Positions 45,833 through 55,485 are shown, counted from the stretch's first letter. The stretch is 64,000 nt of DNA from Limosilactobacillus reuteri (GCF_034259105.1 NZ_CP139478.1:1787001-1851000); one strand, 5' to 3'. Notes: generated by a model from the sequence alone, not told the origin. Numbers and translations are program-made.

Positions 45833-46618
45833 TCACATTAAATTCCGAATTACCAATGAAACTGCCAAAATCAATGATCCAATCCCGACAATTATTTGCA
45901 TCAAACGGCCAGGCAGGTGGCGAACAATAATCGGTCCTAAGTAGCCCCCGATTACATTTCCCATCATCAACGGAATAACATAATTCCAATAAATTGTCGT
46001 CTCAAGCGCGAACACTATCCAGGATGTTGTATTTGTAACCGTCATCGCAACATTTTTTAGCGCATTATTAACGGCAAAACTCTTCTGGCGATTGATCACC
46101 GTCAGCAAAGTTAGCATTAACACTCCGGCACCGGCATTAAAGAAACCCGAATAGATCCCAACAATAAAAATACCAATGATTGATAAAAATTGGCCGATCC
46201 GTGATTTACCAAATAATTTACTGTTTCCTCCCATTGTCCCTGTACTTTGCTTCGGATGATGGGGAAACAACAAGATAATTCCGGCTAACGCAATGCATAA
46301 TGGCACCAGTTCCGCAAACCACTTACTGGGGACAGCAAATAGCAAAAAAGCCCCAATAATGGAACCAGCAAATACCAATGGCAAAATAATCCATAATTGT
46401 CGCCGATTATGCTCTAATTCCTTAAACGATGAAAAGACCGAACTATAGTTACCAGTGACTGTCGAAAATGCACTCGTTACGTTTGCCATCACTGGCGGTA
46501 ACCCCAATGCAAGCAGTGAAGGATAGGAGACTAGTGATGCCAAACCAGCGGCTGCACTAATAATCCCCGAAAGAATCCCAATTCCTAGTAATAATAAAAC
46601 AAAAACTACTCCACTCAT
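45833..46618 (-). CDS. TauE/SafE-family (TSUP) anion exporter
   Basis: 261 aa, 7-8 hydrophobic segments, two half repeats. The N-terminal half carries GILSGIISAAAGLASLVSYP, and the second half begins IFIVGIYSGFFNAGAGVLM, the TSUP signatures. Members export sulfite, sulfonates or related organic anions. Substrate unknown. GGGATGG lies upstream of the ATG. Convergent with the SDR gene. Confidence 0.9.
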   Translation of the reverse strand: MSGVVFVLLLLGIGILSGIISAAAGLASLVSYPSLLALGLPPVMANVTSAFSTVTGNYSSVFSSFKELEHNRRQLWIILPLVFAGSIIGAFLLFAVPSKWFAELVPLCIALAGIILLFPHHPKQSTGTMGGNSKLFGKSRIGQFLSIIGIFIVGIYSGFFNAGAGVLMLTLLTVINRQKSFAVNNALKNVAMTVTNTTSWIVFALETTIYWNYVIPLMMGNVIGGYLGPIIVRHLPGRLMQIIVGIGSLILAVSLVIRNLM

Positions 46619-46690
46619 TTTTGAACCATCCCTTTAAATGCTAGTACTAATTGTAAACCACTTTTCTAAGATAAGTAACCTAATTAACGA

Positions 46691-46719
46691 TTGCATTCCG
46701 TTATAATATTAGCTATGAT
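46691..46719 (+). promoter_or_regulatory. Promoter of the thiamine transporter operon
   Basis: TTGCAT (46691-46696), 17-bp spacer, TATGAT (46714-46719), 11 bp upstream of the riboswitch. Confidence 0.65.
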
Positions 46720-46730
46720 AGTAGAGAACA

Positions 46731-46801
46731 AATCTGGGGTGCCAAACGGCTGAGATAATACCCATTGAACCTGCTCTGGTTAATACCAGCGAAGGGAGAT
46801 T
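46731..46801 (+). ncRNA. TPP riboswitch (THI element)
   Basis: The P1 stem AATCT/AGATT encloses the conserved GGGGTGCC, GGCTGAGATAATACCC and GAACCTG segments and the closing TAATACCAGCGAAGGGA. It is followed by a terminator hairpin at 46824-46855, so thiamine pyrophosphate should turn the ykoEDC operon off by early termination. Confidence 0.96.
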
Positions 46802-46823
46802 CAGTGATATTAACTTAATGATT

Positions 46824-46855
46824 AACTCCATGATTTTTTGTCATGGAGTTTTTTT
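46824..46855 (+). terminator. Riboswitch-controlled terminator
   Basis: AACTCCATGA/TCATGGAGTT stem followed by seven T. It lies between the TPP aptamer and ykoE. Confidence 0.9.
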
Positions 46856-46881
46856 GCCCTTATATCTTAAGGAGTTTTATT

Positions 46882-47442
46882 ATGACTAAACGTTCATTAC
46901 ATTTGCGTGACATTATTTTGCTTGCCCTAATTGGAATTATTTTTGGTGTAATTTATTTTGCAGCCGGCTTTGTCTATAACGGGCTAACCGTTCTACTGAC
47001 ACCAACTGGTTATGGTCCAATGGCGAATGATTTAACAATGGGAATCTGGTGTATGGCTGGACCGCTTGCCGGCTTTTTGCTTCGGACACCGGGAGCGGCT
47101 TTCCTTGGTGAGTTTTTGGGAGCAGCCGTTGAAATGCTTCTCGGCGATCAGTGGGGAGCAGCCAACCTAATTTCTGGAGCAGTTCAAGGTATCGGGTCTG
47201 AGTTAGGTTTTACTTTTACGCTTTATAAAATGTATAACTGGTTGACCTTGCTCATCTCATCCCTCACCCTTACATTTGTTACCTTTGGCTGGGATTGGTT
47301 CCGCAATGGTTATAATCACTTCAGCGGACAAATGCTCATTATTATGCTCATTGCACGCTTCATTTCAATGTTTGTCTTCTCTGGAATTCTGGTTAAATTA
47401 ATTTCTAACCTTCTCCAACGAGCCCACTTAATTAAACACTAA
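46882..47442 (+). CDS. ykoE: ECF transporter substrate-binding membrane subunit YkoE (thiamine/HMP)
   Basis: 186 aa, about five to six hydrophobic segments. The opening LRDIILLALIGIIFGVIYF and the GEFLGAAVEMLLGDQWGAAN region are typical of the YkoE family. I chose ATG 46882 with AAGGAG 8 bases upstream; the 46843 ATG lies in the terminator hairpin. First gene after the TPP riboswitch and followed 4 bp later by ykoD, so it is the S component for thiamine or its hydroxymethylpyrimidine precursor. Confidence 0.93.
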   Translation: MTKRSLHLRDIILLALIGIIFGVIYFAAGFVYNGLTVLLTPTGYGPMANDLTMGIWCMAGPLAGFLLRTPGAAFLGEFLGAAVEMLLGDQWGAANLISGAVQGIGSELGFTFTLYKMYNWLTLLISSLTLTFVTFGWDWFRNGYNHFSGQMLIIMLIARFISMFVFSGILVKLISNLLQRAHLIKH

Positions 47443-47446
47443 GACT

Positions 47447-48829
47447 ATGAAAAATATACGTTTTAAAGATCTTTCATTTAATTTTGATCAGCGATCCATC
47501 CTTAAAAATATCACCGCCGAATTTACTGCTGGAAAGATTCACTTACTTACCGGAGTTTCTGGGAGCGGCAAATCCACCATTCTCAAGTTAATCGCTGGGC
47601 TTTTGCCTAAATATGGTGGTGAAATAGTTGCTGGAGCAGTCGAAGTGCCAACTAATGCCCAAATTGGGATGGTATTCCAAGATCCGTTAATGCAATTTGC
47701 CCTTGATACGCCACGCCATGAATTAGAATTCACTCTGGAAAACTGCCAGGTACCAACTGACAAAATTCCAGAACGTGTTAAAGAGGCTTTACGCTTCAGC
47801 AAAGTTGACGACCTTGCTAACCGGTTAATCACCACTCTTTCCGGTGGGCAACAACAGCGCGTGGCTTTAGCAGCTGCTACGGCAATGCAACCAAACGTCC
47901 TCTTATTAGATGAACCCTTTGCCAATATTGATGAAGAAAACCGGCAACTTATCCTTAAACAATTAGTACACCTCAACAGTGACTATCACACAACAATTAT
48001 CATTACTGATCACGATTTGCATGGTTACGAGCAACTACATCCACTAGTTTGGCAATTAACTAAGGGGCGCCTTGCCCAGCTTTCCAGTAAAGATAGGGAC
48101 CAACTTTTAGCAGAAAGCGTTAATCCTCAAGTTGCCACTCCTCTTCCCCCGTCAACCTTGCCCGCGATTATCAAATTTGATGAATTAGCAATAAAACGAG
48201 AGAATCATTTCTTACTTTTACCAACCAATTTAGGCATTGTTAAAAATAAAATAACTTTATTAACCGGGCCGAATGGGATTGGTAAATCTACCCTTCTAAA
48301 GGCAATTTCCCGGCTTTTGAAATATGAAGAAAAGATTGACTATGAGGGGGAAAGCATTCAAAAAATATCACCCGGAAAATATTACAAGCATCTGGGATTG
48401 ATTTTCCAACATGCAAACGATCAATTCCTAAATGTAACTGTTGGTGAAGAACTGGCATTAGGCTTTAAGACTTGCCAGAACCCCTATTTTAATCAGCAAC
48501 AAGTCAACGAAGCATTAACAGCTCTTGGCTTGAACGGAAGAGAAGATCAAGTTGTTTATTCTTTGAGTGGTGGTCAAAAGAAAAAGCTGCAAATCTTGCT
48601 GATGTTAATGCGCGGACAAGAAACATTATTGCTTGACGAACCATTTACTGGTTTAGATCCGGCATCTTTAAAGACTGTCCTGCAACTAATCAAAGTATCC
48701 CAAAAAGAAAAACCACAAACTTTGCTAATTGTTAGTCATCAATTAAGCGGACTTGATGGTTTCATTGATTATCACCTTACAATGAATCATCAACGTCTTA
48801 ATTATGTTGGAGGGAGTTATGAATCCTAG
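47447..48829 (+). CDS. ykoD: ECF transporter duplicated ATPase YkoD
   Basis: 460 aa carrying two complete ABC domains. Domain 1: GVSGSGKSTILKLIAG, LSGGQQQRVALA, LLLDEPFANID. Domain 2 from ~residue 245: GPNGIGKSTLLKAIS, LSGGQKKKLQIL, LLLDEPFTGLD. The arrangement is the fused energy-coupling ATPase of YkoCDE. Its end overlaps the ykoC start, so the two are translationally coupled. Confidence 0.95.
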   Translation: MKNIRFKDLSFNFDQRSILKNITAEFTAGKIHLLTGVSGSGKSTILKLIAGLLPKYGGEIVAGAVEVPTNAQIGMVFQDPLMQFALDTPRHELEFTLENCQVPTDKIPERVKEALRFSKVDDLANRLITTLSGGQQQRVALAAATAMQPNVLLLDEPFANIDEENRQLILKQLVHLNSDYHTTIIITDHDLHGYEQLHPLVWQLTKGRLAQLSSKDRDQLLAESVNPQVATPLPPSTLPAIIKFDELAIKRENHFLLLPTNLGIVKNKITLLTGPNGIGKSTLLKAISRLLKYEEKIDYEGESIQKISPGKYYKHLGLIFQHANDQFLNVTVGEELALGFKTCQNPYFNQQQVNEALTALGLNGREDQVVYSLSGGQKKKLQILLMLMRGQETLLLDEPFTGLDPASLKTVLQLIKVSQKEKPQTLLIVSHQLSGLDGFIDYHLTMNHQRLNYVGGSYES

Positions 48830-49472
48830 TTTAAAATTATTACTTGTTATTTCGCTTTCACTTGAGCTGACTTTTGTGACTAAGCTGTGGATTAACCTGA
48901 TTGTCATTGTGGTGTGTTTGCTAATCCTTATTCATCAACGATTTCACTGGCGACAATTTTGCTGGTTGGCTTTTGTCCCCCTCTTTCCGGCGCTAGCTAT
49001 TTTCATTACAATTGTCTTCTTTAGTCCTAGTCATAGTCTCTTCGATGGAACCGTTCTTTTCAGTCGACTTTACGTTTATGTCTGCCTTGGAACGGTCTTT
49101 ACGTTCACAACCGATACCTTAACGCTTACTCGCTCATTAGAACAAAATTGTCACCTTCCCAGCAAATATGCTTATGGGGTGCTCGCTGCTTTTAATCTGA
49201 TTCCAAAAATGAAACAAGCCGTTACAACTATTTATACGGCAGGACAAATGCGGGGCGTTAATTTACATTGGTGGTCACCAACGCTCTACTTCAAAGCGAT
49301 TCTGGTTGCGATTCAATGGTCAGATCAATTAGCACAAGCCATGGAATCACACGGTTTCGTTGAAGGACAAGCACGAACAGCTACCGTGGATATTCCAATT
49401 ACCAGTCGCGATTGGCTTTATTTTTTGAGTATTATTTGCCTTGTACAGATAATTGTAATTGCGCTTCCCTAA
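48819..49472 (+). CDS. ykoC: ECF transporter transmembrane T subunit YkoC
   Basis: 217 aa, CbiQ-like. Four to five hydrophobic segments. Coupling region: AAFNLIPKMKQAVTTIYTAG, then QMRGVNL, matching the conserved ARG-type motif that contacts the ATPase. I chose ATG 48819, whose GGAGGG lies inside the end of ykoD. Last gene of the TPP-controlled operon. Confidence 0.93.
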   Translation: MNPSLKLLLVISLSLELTFVTKLWINLIVIVVCLLILIHQRFHWRQFCWLAFVPLFPALAIFITIVFFSPSHSLFDGTVLFSRLYVYVCLGTVFTFTTDTLTLTRSLEQNCHLPSKYAYGVLAAFNLIPKMKQAVTTIYTAGQMRGVNLHWWSPTLYFKAILVAIQWSDQLAQAMESHGFVEGQARTATVDIPITSRDWLYFLSIICLVQIIVIALP

Positions 49473-49513
49473 GATTACATGCGATAATAATATAAAAAGA
49501 AGGGACTGATATA

Positions 49514-49855
49514 GTGAACGATAATAATTTAACGGACCGGATCGTTAATGCTTTATCCTATTTAAGCATCTTATTTTTACCAGTTATCTTTCCACTAACC
49601 GTGTGGATAATTGCCAAAAGCAGTGATCGACCAACTATTGCTAAGAACGCTCGCTATGCATTTTGGAGTCAAATTTTCCCATTGTTATATGTAATAGGCG
49701 CAATTTTAGTCTTTAGTGTCTTTTCATTAAACCCCGCTAACTTCCACGGGGGCGCATTGTTTGGAATTCTCCTAACATTTGCTCTTTTATTAGCCCTTTT
49801 GTTATTTATTTATAATATTGCCATGGCCGTGAAAATGCTGATTGGCCGTGAGTAA
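49514..49855 (+). CDS. DUF4870-domain membrane protein
   Basis: 113 aa, three hydrophobic segments. The DUF4870 pattern is SYLSILFLPVIFPLTVWIIA, then a KNARYAFWSQ motif and a Phe/Leu-rich last helix. GTG start with AAGGGA 7 bases upstream. No partner genes; role unknown. Closed by its own hairpin at 49867-49905. Confidence 0.85.
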   Translation: MNDNNLTDRIVNALSYLSILFLPVIFPLTVWIIAKSSDRPTIAKNARYAFWSQIFPLLYVIGAILVFSVFSLNPANFHGGALFGILLTFALLLALLLFIYNIAMAVKMLIGRE

Positions 49856-49866
49856 GCTAAGAGAGT

Positions 49867-49905
49867 AGAGACCAGGAAATGCTAGTATTTTCCCGGTCTC
49901 TCGTT
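49867..49905 (+). terminator. Terminator after the DUF4870 gene
   Basis: AGAGACC/GGTCTCT with inner AGGAAA/TTTTCC pairs, then CGTTTTTT. Confidence 0.88.
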
Positions 49906-49939
49906 TTTTATCCAAAATATCAAGTGAGGTGATTAATCG

Positions 49940-51901
49940 ATGGAAATGATTTTAGGCATTGTTCTTCTATTGACTGCTGTTGTTGCAGCTAATGTTGTTC
50001 ATCTTGTTTACCCTAAGATTCCACTATCCATCTATCAAATTATTGCAGGAATTCTTTTAGCATCCCTGCCTACTGAAGCCACTAACTTTACCATGCATCC
50101 AGAATTATTCATGATGGTAGTCATTGCTCCTTTAATGTTCAATGACGGGCAGAACCAATCATTCCGTTATCTTTCAAGCAATATCAAATCGATCCTATCA
50201 ATGACTGTTGGATTAGCACTTGTAACGGTCTTGATTACTGGTGGCTTTTTACATTGGCTTCAACCGGAAACTTTCTCTTTAGCACTCGCCTTTATGCTAG
50301 CCGCGATTGTTACGCCGACTGATGCGGTCGCTGTAAAGTCGATTACTACTAATATGAAGGTCCCCAAAAACGTTAACGGTGCTCTGGAATATGAATCGCT
50401 CTTTAATGATGCATCGGGAATTGTGCTTTTAGATTTGGCGCTGGAAACATACCGTTCTGGACAATTTTCGCTTAGTCATGGGATCTGGATCTTTGTTTAT
50501 GTTTTCTTCGGCGGAATTATCTTTGGGGCAGTGCTAGGAAGCCTATTAATTAGTCTCCGTACTAGTTTGATGCGAAAGCACGTTGATATTGGCTCCATCG
50601 TTATTCCGATCAACGTAATGACTCCCATCGTTGTTTACTGGTTGGCTGAAGAACTACACCTTTCAGGAATCCTAGCCGTCGTTGCAGCGGGAGTTGTTCA
50701 TAGTATCCTCTATGATCGAATGCGGCTTACATCTACTAAAGTGCAAATGTCTACTACCACTATTTGGAACATCATTAGTGATGCGTTAAACGGGTTAGTA
50801 TTTGTCCTTTTAGGGGTAATGCTTCCGCAGGTACTTGGAAGGACTTCTTGGCAAAATCTAGGTGCAATCGTTGCCTTAGCCTTTGCTATCTATATTATTA
50901 CAACCCTCTTAAGATTCTTATGGGTCCGGTTTAAATTCGTCAACATTCAATCGACTAACCTCAACCGTGATAGTCTCTTAATGGCGTTAGGAGGAATTCA
51001 CGGAACGATCACTCTGGCATTAGCTTTCTCGTTACCAGTACTGATTAACAACCATCAATTTGCCTTTCGTAATTCAATGATCTTGATTGCCGCAATTGTT
51101 ATTTTGATTAGTATTGCTGTCGGCGCAATTGGGTATCCAATTATTTTACCGCCCAAATCTAAGAGCTATTCGAAGAGTGAATTTCAAAAAGAACTTATTA
51201 AAACAGTTCAATATGCTATTAATGAGCTACGGACTTCAGAAAAATATTCACCAGAAAAAGCGGCTGTTATTGACCAATTGAGTAGTCAAATGACGCAATA
51301 CCATGAATTCAATCGCAATGTTTATAGTCAATTAATGGGTAAAGCTCATCAAATTGAATTAGCTACCTTAGACCGCCTTAACGAAAAAGGCCGAATCTCT
51401 GACAAGGAGGCCAAATTTCTCGTTAATTTTGTTACACGGTCGATTTTCCGCGTAAATAAACACAGCTTTCTTGAATTATGGGTCATCTTATGGCACCGGT
51501 TAAAATGGCGTTTTATTCGCTACCGCCATCTCAAAAAAGGCTCCCGCTATAATGTGGGGCCAAAATATCAATTAACTAAGGAACAGCGCGCTGAAACAGC
51601 TGAAATCCTAGAAATAATTAATCGTGAAATCGATAAATATCTTCATTCGATTGAAACTCCACAAAACGCGAATGAAGTTGCCATGGTACGACGGACGTAC
51701 TTCCAACGAAAACGATTCTTCCTACACGATATTTCGATGGATACTGACCTCATTACTTCTTTATTTATTGAGGCATTTCAACTTGAGCATAGTTATGTTC
51801 AAATGCAACTTGCTGATGACCAATTTTCACAAGAATTGGCAAACGCATTAAACGAACAGATCTCAATTGATGAATTGGTTTACACTCAATCATTAGACTA
51901 A
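49940..51901 (+). CDS. CPA1-family Na+/H+ antiporter (NhaP/NhaK type)
   Basis: 653 aa: ~12 helices over the first 400 residues, then a ~250-residue hydrophilic cytosolic tail with several helical blocks. Ion site: AAIVTPTDAVAVKSI and LFNDASGIVLLDLAL (the ND motif of CPA1 exchangers). GAGGTG lies 11 bases before the ATG. It exchanges Na+ (or K+) for H+. The tail is long for bacterial NhaP but common in this branch. Closed by a strong hairpin. Confidence 0.92.
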   Translation: MEMILGIVLLLTAVVAANVVHLVYPKIPLSIYQIIAGILLASLPTEATNFTMHPELFMMVVIAPLMFNDGQNQSFRYLSSNIKSILSMTVGLALVTVLITGGFLHWLQPETFSLALAFMLAAIVTPTDAVAVKSITTNMKVPKNVNGALEYESLFNDASGIVLLDLALETYRSGQFSLSHGIWIFVYVFFGGIIFGAVLGSLLISLRTSLMRKHVDIGSIVIPINVMTPIVVYWLAEELHLSGILAVVAAGVVHSILYDRMRLTSTKVQMSTTTIWNIISDALNGLVFVLLGVMLPQVLGRTSWQNLGAIVALAFAIYIITTLLRFLWVRFKFVNIQSTNLNRDSLLMALGGIHGTITLALAFSLPVLINNHQFAFRNSMILIAAIVILISIAVGAIGYPIILPPKSKSYSKSEFQKELIKTVQYAINELRTSEKYSPEKAAVIDQLSSQMTQYHEFNRNVYSQLMGKAHQIELATLDRLNEKGRISDKEAKFLVNFVTRSIFRVNKHSFLELWVILWHRLKWRFIRYRHLKKGSRYNVGPKYQLTKEQRAETAEILEIINREIDKYLHSIETPQNANEVAMVRRTYFQRKRFFLHDISMDTDLITSLFIEAFQLEHSYVQMQLADDQFSQELANALNEQISIDELVYTQSLD

Positions 51902-51942
51902 AAAGGAAATTGCTGCAAAATCTTGCAAAGCAATTTCCTTTT
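51901..51942. terminator. Bidirectional terminator after the antiporter
   Basis: AAAAGGAAATTGCT pairs with 51929-51942; an inner GCAA/TTGC is also possible. Shared with the converging DUF1304 gene. Confidence 0.9.
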
Positions 51943-51947
51943 TATGT

Positions 51948-52304
51948 TTAAAGAAATGTAAGTAAAAACGCAATCAATGCTGGTAAAAATTGAATTAGAA
52001 TAATTTTTCTGGTTGCAGTCAGTGCACCAAATAATGCAACAACCATCACAAAAACCAAGAGCATTTGCCATACTAATACTAAGGTTGCCCCACTAAATAA
52101 CCAGTAACTGGCGATGATAGCTGCTCCTAAGGCTCCGTTATAAATACCCTGGTTAGCGAATGAAACCCGTGCCTCATGCTGTTGCGTAAACTTAAGCGGT
52201 AAGTCAAACGCCTTGGCTTGCTGTGCCGGGTTACCAAAGATTTCTAAGGCCATAATACCTAAATGTTCGATTGCAACAAACATCGTAACAATAATTGCAA
52301 GCAT
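51948..52304 (-). CDS. DUF1304-family membrane protein
   Basis: 118 aa, four hydrophobic segments. The family pattern EHLGIMALEIFG is followed by the FANQGIYNGALGAAI segment. Function unknown. It starts 13 bp after the hydrolase gene and forms an operon with it. GGAGG lies before the ATG. Confidence 0.9.
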   Translation of the reverse strand: MLAIIVTMFVAIEHLGIMALEIFGNPAQQAKAFDLPLKFTQQHEARVSFANQGIYNGALGAAIIASYWLFSGATLVLVWQMLLVFVMVVALFGALTATRKIILIQFLPALIAFLLTFL

Positions 52305-52317
52305 CTTTTTCCTCCAA

Positions 52318-53298
52318 CTATTTAATATAGTGATCTAAAAATCTTGTCAAATGGTGGCGATATTCGCTGGGATGGGTCGCATATGACTTTGCGTGCGCTG
52401 CTCCTGGCACTACCCACAATTCTTTGTTTCCCTCTGTTGCACGGTAATTGCGATAAACCATTTCAGTTGGAACAAAATTATCTTTTGCTCCATGGATAAA
52501 TAGCATTGGGCGATGATTATGATGCAGCATATTTAAGGAGCTAGCTTCATGAATGTAAAAACCATTCTTTACCCGATTAATTAAACTCATCGTACTTATT
52601 AATGGCACCCGTAAAAACTTCGGAATCCCATATAAATTACCAGCTTCATAATTCAGTTCATCATTAAGACTCGTATATCCACAATCTTCGACAAATGCTT
52701 TTACTTGTGATGGAAGGTTAATGCCACTAGTCATCATTGTTGTCGCACCACCCATGCTGACCCCAAACAAGACTACCTGACTATCTTCCCCATTATGCCG
52801 AATAAGTTTATTAATCCATTTACGAATATCATAACGCTCTGGCCATCCATAACCAATGTATTTCCCTTGGCTTTGACCATGAGCCCGCGCATCTGGCATT
52901 AGAACATTATACCCCATCTGATGGAAAAGCGCGGCATATTCGCCCATCTTCTCTTTATCACCCATAAATCCATGGGCAATTACCACATTTTTTGTTGTTG
53001 TTTTAGCAGCAGGGATGTAATCAGCAACTAGTTTATAATTTCCACTAGCCGATTTCATTGTCCATTTTTCTTTTTTAGCATGCTTAAACCACATTTTTTG
53101 TTCATACAATGGATCATTTCGTGAGATTTTAGTTGAATTATTAATAAAATCTTTATGCCCCGGTACCATTGCCACCGAGAAAAAATAGCTACTAGCAGCA
53201 AAGATTGCCACTGCAATTACAACTACAATTCCAATGAGCCATCGCCAAGGATGCCACTGCTTCTTTTTTGTCTTTATTCTCAAAATAATTAACCCCAT
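52318..53298 (-). CDS. Membrane-anchored alpha/beta hydrolase
   Basis: 326 aa. One N-terminal helix (LIGIVVVIAVAIFAASSYFF) anchors an extracytoplasmic hydrolase domain. Nucleophile elbow GVSMGGATTMM (Ser), IHGAKDNFVPTE (Asp), GAAHAKSYATHP (His). Similar to the YqkD-like serine hydrolases; substrate unknown, probably an ester or peptide at the envelope. First gene of the operon with the DUF1304 protein. The start could be a few codons downstream, as the first residues MGLIILRIKTK lie before a basic run. Confidence 0.88.
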   Translation of the reverse strand: MGLIILRIKTKKKQWHPWRWLIGIVVVIAVAIFAASSYFFSVAMVPGHKDFINNSTKISRNDPLYEQKMWFKHAKKEKWTMKSASGNYKLVADYIPAAKTTTKNVVIAHGFMGDKEKMGEYAALFHQMGYNVLMPDARAHGQSQGKYIGYGWPERYDIRKWINKLIRHNGEDSQVVLFGVSMGGATTMMTSGINLPSQVKAFVEDCGYTSLNDELNYEAGNLYGIPKFLRVPLISTMSLINRVKNGFYIHEASSLNMLHHNHRPMLFIHGAKDNFVPTEMVYRNYRATEGNKELWVVPGAAHAKSYATHPSEYRHHLTRFLDHYIK

Positions 53299-53419
53299 GT
53301 TATATTATTTAATCAATGCGCCTAGTTTAGCACACTTTCTGTTATTTTGCATATTCTTTTCATTCAAAATCGCGATGCTAATGTTAAAATAGATAATGAT
53401 AGATTAAGGGAGTGAAATA

Positions 53420-53833
53420 ATGTTTCCAGAACGCCTACGAGCACTTCGTAAGGGACAAAAGATAACCTTAAAGGAGCTTGCTACCCATCTCAATGAAAAC
53501 CTTGGCCCCAATGAAAAGCCAAACACTGCTTCGCAAATCGGTAACTGGGAACGCGGTATTCGGACCCCGTCATACGTTGAAGCACGAAAACTAGCCGAAT
53601 TTTTTGATGTCAGTCTGGACTACCTTACCGGAAAAACTGATCGTGATGATTTTGATTTAGCAAAATTATTTTTCTCTAGTAAGAACCTGTCGTTTAATCA
53701 AACTGTACTTTCAAGTGATGATCGATATGAAATTTTTCAACTAATTGATGGTTACTTAAAGGGACGGCATAATCGCCGGGATACAGACACTTTCTATGGT
53801 AAGCAAGAGCAACTAGATTTAAAACTTAAATAA
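53420..53833 (+). CDS. XRE-family regulator
   Basis: 137 aa. HTH_3 over residues 5-70: LRALRKGQKITLKELATHLN, SQIGNWERGIRTPSYVEARK and FFDVSLDYLTGKTD. The C-terminal ~55 residues are uncharacterised, possibly for dimerisation. AAGGGAG precedes the ATG. It starts an operon with a methyltransferase-like gene 10 bp downstream. Confidence 0.92.
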   Translation: MFPERLRALRKGQKITLKELATHLNENLGPNEKPNTASQIGNWERGIRTPSYVEARKLAEFFDVSLDYLTGKTDRDDFDLAKLFFSSKNLSFNQTVLSSDDRYEIFQLIDGYLKGRHNRRDTDTFYGKQEQLDLKLK

Positions 53834-53843
53834 GGAGTTTCTG

Positions 53844-54701
53844 ATGAATCCTAAAAAATTAAAACAGCTAAAAAAGCGGGTAAAAAAAGCTCATCAAATT
53901 GTTAATGAGCCTTCATATATTCAAGAACTAAATACTTACCGTGACTTATTCGATGACTTTCCTCCTGTAAAATACCTCATTAATAATGTTTTAGAAAGTG
54001 ATCGACTACTCAAAAATGGCTTATTGCCACAACCTCTACCAAAATTATTATTGCCGGATAACATTCAAGATACCATTTTCAAAAAGGTTAATGAACAGTT
54101 CCCACAAGGTGATCCACGTGGCGACAAACTTTGGAATAAATATAGCGAGGCGTTGCCAAAATTAGATAAGGCGTTGCGCAACTATCGTGATTATCTCGAG
54201 GAAACATACGGTATGTGGTCATACGTCAATGCACCTTTTGCCAAAGCACTTTCTGATTATTTAGGCGGGGCGCCGACACTGGAGATTATGGCCGGTAATG
54301 GTTATATTTCTAAGGGATTACGCAATAACAATGTGACTCAAACGATTTATACTACCGATAGTCAGGCATGGATAAAAGAAAATGAAACGGGCAAACACCC
54401 TGTCACTAAGATTGAGAAGTTGGACGCTCTAGAAGCAATCAAAAAGTATGGTGACGAGGTCGAATATGTCATTATGTCATGGGCTCCCGACAAGGGTGAA
54501 ATTGACTGGGATGTTCTGCAACTTCTTCGTTCAACATACCCCGAAGTCAAATTATTAGTTATTGGCGAAAAAAATGGTGCAACTAACTCTAAGAAATTCT
54601 GGCAAGAAGCACAATTGAGTCAAGACGATGAGTTACAGAAAGTTAATGCTAACTTGCACTCGTTTGATTTGATTGATGAACAGATTTATCTAGCGAAATA
54701 A
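53844..54701 (+). CDS. SAM-dependent methyltransferase-like protein
   Basis: 285 aa. The central segment TLEIMAGNGYISKGLRNNNV and the TIYTTD strand end resemble motif I and the acidic residue of class I methyltransferases. Motif IV is unusual: the place of DPPY/NPPY holds VEYVIMSWAPDKG, so it is unlikely to be a DNA methylase. The N-terminal 120 residues are helical and Lys-rich. AAGGAG overlaps the stop of the XRE gene, so the two are coupled. The target is unknown and SAM binding is inferred. Confidence 0.7.
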   Translation: MNPKKLKQLKKRVKKAHQIVNEPSYIQELNTYRDLFDDFPPVKYLINNVLESDRLLKNGLLPQPLPKLLLPDNIQDTIFKKVNEQFPQGDPRGDKLWNKYSEALPKLDKALRNYRDYLEETYGMWSYVNAPFAKALSDYLGGAPTLEIMAGNGYISKGLRNNNVTQTIYTTDSQAWIKENETGKHPVTKIEKLDALEAIKKYGDEVEYVIMSWAPDKGEIDWDVLQLLRSTYPEVKLLVIGEKNGATNSKKFWQEAQLSQDDELQKVNANLHSFDLIDEQIYLAK

Positions 54702-54753
54702 AAAAAGTTGAGGTTAAAAGAGAACAAAAACTTTCTCTTAACCTCAACTTTTT
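54702..54753. terminator. Strong bidirectional terminator
   Basis: AAAAAGTTGAGGTTAA with 54738-54753 plus an inner AAGAGA/TCTCTT. Serves both the methyltransferase-like gene and the converging pseudogene. Confidence 0.93.
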
Positions 54754-54755
54754 AT

Positions 54756-55440
54756 TTAATCAATTTCAGCCACTAATTTTCCGACTACTTCATGATTTTT
54801 AATCGCTGTTAAGCCCTCAATAATTTGATCAAACGGAATCACTTTCTCAATCAAAGGCTTTACATCCCCATTAGCTATTAATTTTAACATTTCCGCATTC
54901 ATTCGGTCTAAATCAGCCTGCTGAGATGGGTTACCACTGAGATGTGCCCCACTAAGATTAACGACATCCATCCCTAGACCGCGATCAAACATTGGAACAT
55001 TATCAAGCGAAGGGACGTCAACAATCGTTACTAAGCGTCAATTATAGGCTAACCGTCGTAAATCAAGTTCTGCTTCTTTTTTACCTACTGTATCAATGAT
55101 CAAATCAACGCCAAGCCCATCGGTGAGATCGGCTAACTTTTTATCCACATCTTCCGTTTGGTAGTTGATGATTGCATCTGGAGCAAGCTGCTTTACATAG
55201 TCATATTTACTAGATGAAACAGTTGTAAATACCTTACAACCATGAAGTTTAGCAAGTTGAATAGCGATACTGCCAAGCGCTAACGCCGCCCTCAATAATT
55301 TTGTAGTCGACTGGATTAAGTCCAGCAGCATGCACCTTGATTAAGACTTCATGCTCAGCTGGCGTAGGAACTGGAACTTCCGCAAAATTCAAATCTTACA
55401 ATGAACGATCTGCCGCTTTTTCGACTACTAAGGCTTTCAT
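54756..55440 (-). pseudogene. Zinc-type/quinone-reductase MDR alcohol dehydrogenase, degenerate
   Basis: The start at ATG 55440 (KALVVEKAADRSL) is followed by a TAA at codon 15, then DLNFAEVPVPTPAEHEVLIK and AAGLNPVDYKIIEGG as in MDR oxidoreductases. About 100 residues are then missing, with a frameshift. The frame resumes at SIAIQLAKLHGCKVFTTVSS (NADP-binding region) and runs to LRRLAYN, where a TGA at 55035-55037 interrupts. The C-terminal DNVPMFDRGLGMDVVNLSGA part then continues to 54756 in the same frame. Four independent lesions; clearly dead. A good AAGGAGA site remains. Confidence 0.9.
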
Positions 55441-55485
55441 TTTTTCGTTCTCCTTAATTTTATGACAATTATTATAGCACTTTGC

